This document shows, piece after piece, positions 6,233-9,011 of a DNA stretch of 9,011 nucleotides. A program made the translations under genes and the position numbers. Under the pieces are notes generated by a model. That model was not told where the DNA came from. It saw only the letters and a list, made by a program, of their open reading frames with translations, and searched no databases. The stretch's first letter is position 1. Every line of letters starts with the position of its first letter. Where the stretch lies: contig CALGTJ010000080.1 of NCBI GenBank assembly GCA_937901435.1, positions 1 through 9,011 of the forward strand, in the 5' to 3' direction. The stretch comes from an uncultured Rhodobacter sp. (GTDB lineage Bacteria; Pseudomonadota; Alphaproteobacteria; Rhodobacterales; Rhodobacteraceae).

Positions 6233-7285
6233 TCAGGGGACGAGAACGGCACGGCCTTTGATTTTGCCGTGGTGCAGGGCCCGAAGCGCATCGTTGGCGT
6301 CTTCGAGTTTGAACTCATGGGTTTCGAGGTTCACCAAACCGCGGTGCGCCAGTTCCATAAGCTCGGTCAGCTCGGCCCATGTGCCGACCAGATTGCCGAT
6401 GATGTTTTTCTCGGTGATGACCAGATCGACGGTCGGCACCTGCACGTCCTCGCCGTAGCCGACGACGTAGTAGCTGCCCGCGTTGCGGGTCATGGCGATG
6501 CCCTTGGCCGTGGTGCCCTTCTCGCCCACGAAATCCAGAACCGCCTCGGCGCCGTGGCCTTTGGTCAGCGACAACACCGCGTCGACCTCGCCGCCATCGG
6601 CGCGGATCAGGTGGTCAGCACCGCATTCCTGCGCCAGCTGCAGGGATGCGTTAGAGGTGTCGACGACGATGATCTCGGCGGCACACATGGCGCGCAGGAC
6701 CTGAATGGCGATATGGCCCAAACCGCCCGCACCGATGATGACGCAGTATTCACCGGGCATCAGGTGGCGCGTGGCTTTCTTCGCCGCGCGGTAGGCCGTC
6801 AGACCCGCATCCGAATAGGGCGCCACGTCCTTGGGGCTCAGGGTTTTGGGCAGGGCCACGATGTTGCGCGCGGAGGTCACGAGCGCCTCGGCATAACCGC
6901 CGTTCGCGTCAAGACCGGGGAAGCTGCCCTCGCCGTGCATGTCCTGACCACGACGGCAGGCCAGACAGGTGCCGTTGGAGATTTTGGGATGCACGATGAC
7001 GGGATCACCGACCTTGAGCCCCTCGACCTCCGGGCCGATCTCTTCGATCCAGCCTGCGTTCTCGTGACCCAAAATCAGCGGCAAAAGCGCGTCGCCATTG
7101 GGGTCCATATGGGGGCGCCAGACGCCTTCAATCACATGCAGATCGGTGCGGCACACGCCTGCCCCGCCGATGCGCACAATCACATCGGAGCCCTTGGAAA
7201 TCACCGGATCGGGCACGTCCTCATAGCTCAGCCAAGACGGCGCGGTCAGTTCATCATCATACTTGTAAAGCACTTGGGCTTTCAT
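6233..7285 (-). CDS. NAD-type medium-chain zinc alcohol dehydrogenase
   Basis: This 350-residue protein should oxidise an alcohol or polyol to the carbonyl with NAD. Catalytic zinc ligands are C45 (GVCRTDLH), H74 with E75 (GHENAG) and probably D159 (PYSDAGLTAY). The Rossmann fold carries GAGGLG (185-190), and D209 at the end of the second strand (VVD) favours NAD over NADP. The structural-zinc lobe is unusual: only C107 and C110 remain of four cysteines, with N104 and G118 in the other two positions. The C-terminus GRAVLVP is typical of the family. I place the start at 7285 because GGAGG (7291-7295) sits 5 nt upstream. The in-frame ATG at 7297 overlaps that site and would add MEDN. It is the first gene of the operon, ahead of the importer, so it probably acts on the imported compound. 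The substrate is unknown. Confidence 0.93.
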   Translation of the reverse strand: MKAQVLYKYDDELTAPSWLSYEDVPDPVISKGSDVIVRIGGAGVCRTDLHVIEGVWRPHMDPNGDALLPLILGHENAGWIEEIGPEVEGLKVGDPVIVHPKISNGTCLACRRGQDMHGEGSFPGLDANGGYAEALVTSARNIVALPKTLSPKDVAPYSDAGLTAYRAAKKATRHLMPGEYCVIIGAGGLGHIAIQVLRAMCAAEIIVVDTSNASLQLAQECGADHLIRADGGEVDAVLSLTKGHGAEAVLDFVGEKGTTAKGIAMTRNAGSYYVVGYGEDVQVPTVDLVITEKNIIGNLVGTWAELTELMELAHRGLVNLETHEFKLEDANDALRALHHGKIKGRAVLVP

Positions 7286-7290
7286 ATTGT

Positions 7291-7295
7291 CCTCC
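7291..7295 (-). promoter_or_regulatory. Ribosome-binding site that decides the dehydrogenase start
   Basis: GGAGG, then a 5-nt spacer ACAAT, then ATG at 7285. The alternative ATG at 7297 overlaps this site and has no comparable site of its own, so the shorter 350-residue product is preferred. Confidence 0.85.
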
Positions 7296-7312
7296 ATTCA
7301 CGGGTATTCGTG

Positions 7313-7324
7313 TGTTCGAGAACA
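7313..7324. promoter_or_regulatory. Candidate operator TGTTC-N2-GAACA
   Basis: Two 5-bp inverted half-sites separated by GA lie 28-39 nt upstream of the dehydrogenase ATG, where a bound protein would overlap the transcription start or leader. It shares the GTTC/GAAC half-site with the two elements at 7363-7409. Binding by the neighbouring regulator is inference. Confidence 0.35.
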
Positions 7325-7362
7325 ATCTGACGGCGGGCGCGGCAAATGTCGGGGCGGCGGCT

Positions 7363-7409
7363 GTTCAAAAACGTTAACGCTTTGGGCAATTGGCGTTCAA
7401 AAACTGAAC
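7363..7409. promoter_or_regulatory. Candidate operator pair: two GTTCAAAAAC repeats, one in a dyad
   Basis: The 10-mer GTTCAAAAAC occurs at 7363-7372 and again at 7395-7404, 32 nt apart, close to three helical turns, so both copies face the same side of the DNA. The second copy extends to a dyad GTTCA-N5-TGAAC (7395-7409). Between them lie an 8-bp palindrome CGTTAACG (7372-7379) and an inverted pair AACGC/GCGTT (7376-7380 and 7393-7397). Placement about 80-125 nt upstream of the dehydrogenase start suits an activator site. Confidence 0.45.
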
Positions 7410-7471
7410 ACACGGGTTGATTTCCAAACGCCTGCAGTGCTTTTGGAGGGTGAGGAGCTGCACCATCTTTT

Positions 7472-7477
7472 GGGAGG
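7472..7477 (+). promoter_or_regulatory. Ribosome-binding site deciding a GTG start for the regulator
   Basis: GGGAGG, then a 5-nt spacer ACGAT, precedes GTG at 7483, in frame with the regulator. An overlapping ATG at 7481 is in a different frame that stops at 7678. The in-frame ATG at 7498 has no such site, and an upstream in-frame GTG at 7450 directly abuts its purine tract. Confidence 0.8.
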
Positions 7478-7482
7478 ACGAT

Positions 7483-9011
7483 GTGCAATCACTATTTATG
7501 CGGGCCCGTGCCTCGCTCGAGGACAAGGGCATTTTCTCGCACGGCGCCGTGCCTGACATCATTGCGGACAGTTGGCATCGTTGCTTGCAAAGCGGCCTCG
7601 ACCCCAAGGGCGAGCCGATCGACGCTGTGCTGTCCTATCAGGAGTTGCGCGAGGCCAAAGAGAAGAACGAGCGCCTGATTTCCATCGTGCGCCCCGAGCT
7701 GGAATTGCTGAGCAAACAGATCGCGGGCACCAACTACATGACCGCTTTTGCCGACCGCGAGGGCGTGGTGCTCGACGCGATTATGGACAGCGAGTTTCGC
7801 AGCTCCGATTGCTCCCGCGCCATTCGCACGGGCTCGATCTGGCGCGAGGATATGCGGGGCACCAACGCGCTCGGGCTCGCCCTGCACACGGGCCACACGG
7901 CGATGGTGACGGGCGGCGAGCACTTCTTTTCGCGCCACGGCAAGGTCTCATGTGTCTCGACCCCGATCTTCGACAGCAAGGGCGAGATTGTCGGGCTGCT
8001 GGACGCCTCATCGGAAGTCGCCGCGCGCCAATTCCACACCCAAGCCCTCGTCGCGCTGGCCGCCTCCAACATCGAGAACCGCCTCTTTATCGACGAACAC
8101 CGCGACGACAACATCATTCAATTCCACCCGCGCGAGGAATACCTGACCACCCAAAGCGTCGGCATGATCAGCTTGGACGGCGACGGGGTCATCACAGGCG
8201 TCAACCGCCACGCGGGCGAGCTGCTCAAAGGCATGGACCTGAACGTGGCCAATAAATTTGCCGATCTGTTTCAGGGTGGCTTCGGTGCGGCGATGAAACC
8301 CATGGAAACGGGTGAAGTCGTGCGCCTGATAGACTGGCTGAACGCGGCCTATTTAGCGCGCATCCGGATCACGCGCAAACACAATGGGACGGCGGGCGCC
8401 AAGCGCACCGTCGCCCTCTCGGTGCCTGCGGTGTTCAACCTGCCATCGGCGCCCGACGCCCCGATCTACCGCGACGAACAGGTGCACAACAGCCTGCGAC
8501 TGGCCATCCGCTCCGCGCGGGTCGGCGCGCCCTTCACCATCATCGGCGCGTCCGGATCTGGCCGCACGACCCTATCGCGCACGGTCCACGACGAAGTACA
8601 CAAGGACCGCCCGTTGATTGTGGTCGACTGCCGCACCGCCAATGCCCTTGGCGAGGCCGAACGGCTGATGGCTGACATTTTGGGCGACCCTGAATGTCAG
8701 GAATTCAGCCTGCGCAGCGGTGGTACTTTGGTGCTCGAAAACCTGTCTCTTATCACCGGCGGGGCGGCGGAGAAACTGGCGCAGGTCGTCAACCGCCTCT
8801 CGCAGCTCAAACAAGGGCCAAAATGGGTGATCATCACGACGGACGGGATCGATGTCCGTGACGCCTCCCCGAACTGGCCGCGCCATGTCCAAATGGCATT
8901 CTCGTCGTTGACGGCGATGAATATCCACCTCCCTGTCCTCTCGGAGCGCTCGGATTTTGCCCAAATCGCCGCCTTTATCCTTCACGACATCTCATCGGGT
9001 CATCAGCTCTC
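7483..9011 (+). CDS. AcoR-like GAF/PAS regulator with degenerate AAA+ domain (3' end outside window)
   Basis: The frame is open from GTG 7483 to the window end (509 codons and two bases). The N-terminus shows the AcoR-family motif SWHRC (30-34). A GAF-type sensor spans about 70-195, with GTNALG (126-131), EHFFSRHG (146-153) and a closing GLLDAS (171-176). A PAS-like segment (about 220-270) reads SVGMISLDGDGVITGVNRHAGELL. An AAA+-like region starts near 345. Its Walker A is GASGSGRT (355-362), with R361 instead of lysine. Its Walker B is GGTLVLENL (413-421), with E419-N420 instead of D-E. The GAFTGA loop that contacts sigma-54 is absent between them. The family's C-terminal Fis-type helix-turn-helix would lie beyond the window. 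It is divergent from the dehydrogenase operon and is its likely regulator. AcoR relatives control acetoin and alcohol catabolism; the effector here is unknown. Confidence 0.88.
   Translation, partial: MQSLFMRARASLEDKGIFSHGAVPDIIADSWHRCLQSGLDPKGEPIDAVLSYQELREAKEKNERLISIVRPELELLSKQIAGTNYMTAFADREGVVLDAIMDSEFRSSDCSRAIRTGSIWREDMRGTNALGLALHTGHTAMVTGGEHFFSRHGKVSCVSTPIFDSKGEIVGLLDASSEVAARQFHTQALVALAASNIENRLFIDEHRDDNIIQFHPREEYLTTQSVGMISLDGDGVITGVNRHAGELLKGMDLNVANKFADLFQGGFGAAMKPMETGEVVRLIDWLNAAYLARIRITRKHNGTAGAKRTVALSVPAVFNLPSAPDAPIYRDEQVHNSLRLAIRSARVGAPFTIIGASGSGRTTLSRTVHDEVHKDRPLIVVDCRTANALGEAERLMADILGDPECQEFSLRSGGTLVLENLSLITGGAAEKLAQVVNRLSQLKQGPKWVIITTDGIDVRDASPNWPRHVQMAFSSLTAMNIHLPVLSERSDFAQIAAFILHDISSGHQL

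Larger units (their letters stand above)
7286..7482. promoter_or_regulatory. Divergent promoter region between dehydrogenase operon and regulator gene
   Basis: This 197-nt region separates two divergent genes and must carry both promoters. I could not find a sigma-54 promoter (TGGCAC-N5-TTGCA type) on either strand, nor a confident -35/-10 pair. It contains a cluster of GTTC/GAAC half-sites (7313-7409) that could be operators for the adjacent regulator. Near the regulator end, two similar purine-rich tracts occur, CTTTTGGAGGG (7440-7450) and CTTTTGGGAGG (7467-7477); the second is the regulator's ribosome-binding site. Confidence 0.7.

Noticed and set aside
7285..7297. Upstream ATG giving a dehydrogenase four residues longer (MEDN)
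   Set aside because: That ATG overlaps the GGAGG sequence which is correctly spaced for the ATG at 7285, and it has no ribosome-binding site of its own.
6188..7330. 380-codon open frame antisense to the dehydrogenase
   Set aside because: The minus strand carries the clear zinc-dehydrogenase motifs and a good ribosome-binding site. The plus frame is a codon-bias shadow.
7286..7482. A sigma-54 promoter, expected for an AcoR-type regulator
   Set aside because: No TGGCAC-N5-TTGCA-like sequence was found on either strand, in keeping with the missing GAFTGA loop of the regulator.
7481..7678. 65-codon frame starting at ATG 7481
   Set aside because: It shares the ribosome-binding site with the regulator's GTG at 7483 but is out of frame. 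The regulator frame shows continuous AcoR-family homology over more than 500 codons.

Overview
The window looks like chromosome of an alphaproteobacterium, probably a Rhodobacterales / Roseobacter-type species. This rests on the GC-rich, strongly third-position-biased coding DNA, the style of the transport proteins, and a tRNA-Cys 3' end of alphaproteobacterial type. The genus cannot be fixed from sequence alone. The first ~500 bases are visibly more AT-rich than the rest.

Left edge (1-632). Bases 191-234 are an exact 3' half of a tRNA-Cys gene, from the anticodon loop to the encoded CCA, with no matching 5' half. Such fragments are the usual footprint of a tyrosine-recombinase mobile element integrated in a tRNA gene. 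The polarity puts the element to the left (bases 1-190 would be its end) and the ordinary chromosome to the right. Bases 235-632 hold no convincing gene, only a nested inverted repeat (239-302) and weak hairpins.

Main operon (7285 down to 633, all on the minus strand). In transcription order it encodes a zinc-type NAD alcohol dehydrogenase, a periplasmic solute-binding protein, two MalF/MalG-type permeases and two MalK-like ATPases. The last four genes are packed with 1-4 nt gaps or a 1-nt overlap. Two larger gaps (dehydrogenase to binding protein, binding protein to first permease) carry strong hairpins, which would suit higher expression of the binding protein. The two ATPases resemble the GlpS/GlpT pair of the rhizobial glycerol importer. 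Together they would form one complete and one degenerate ATP site.

Divergent regulator (7483 to beyond 9011, plus strand). A GTG-started gene encodes an AcoR-like GAF/PAS regulator whose AAA+ region has lost the Walker A lysine, the Walker B acidic pair and the GAFTGA loop. It is therefore unlikely to work as a classical sigma-54 activator. The 197-nt divergent promoter region contains repeated GTTC/GAAC half-sites and no sigma-54 promoter.

Working model (inference): a small polyol or alcohol is sensed by the GAF regulator, imported by the ABC transporter and oxidised by the dehydrogenase. The substrate cannot be read from the sequence.
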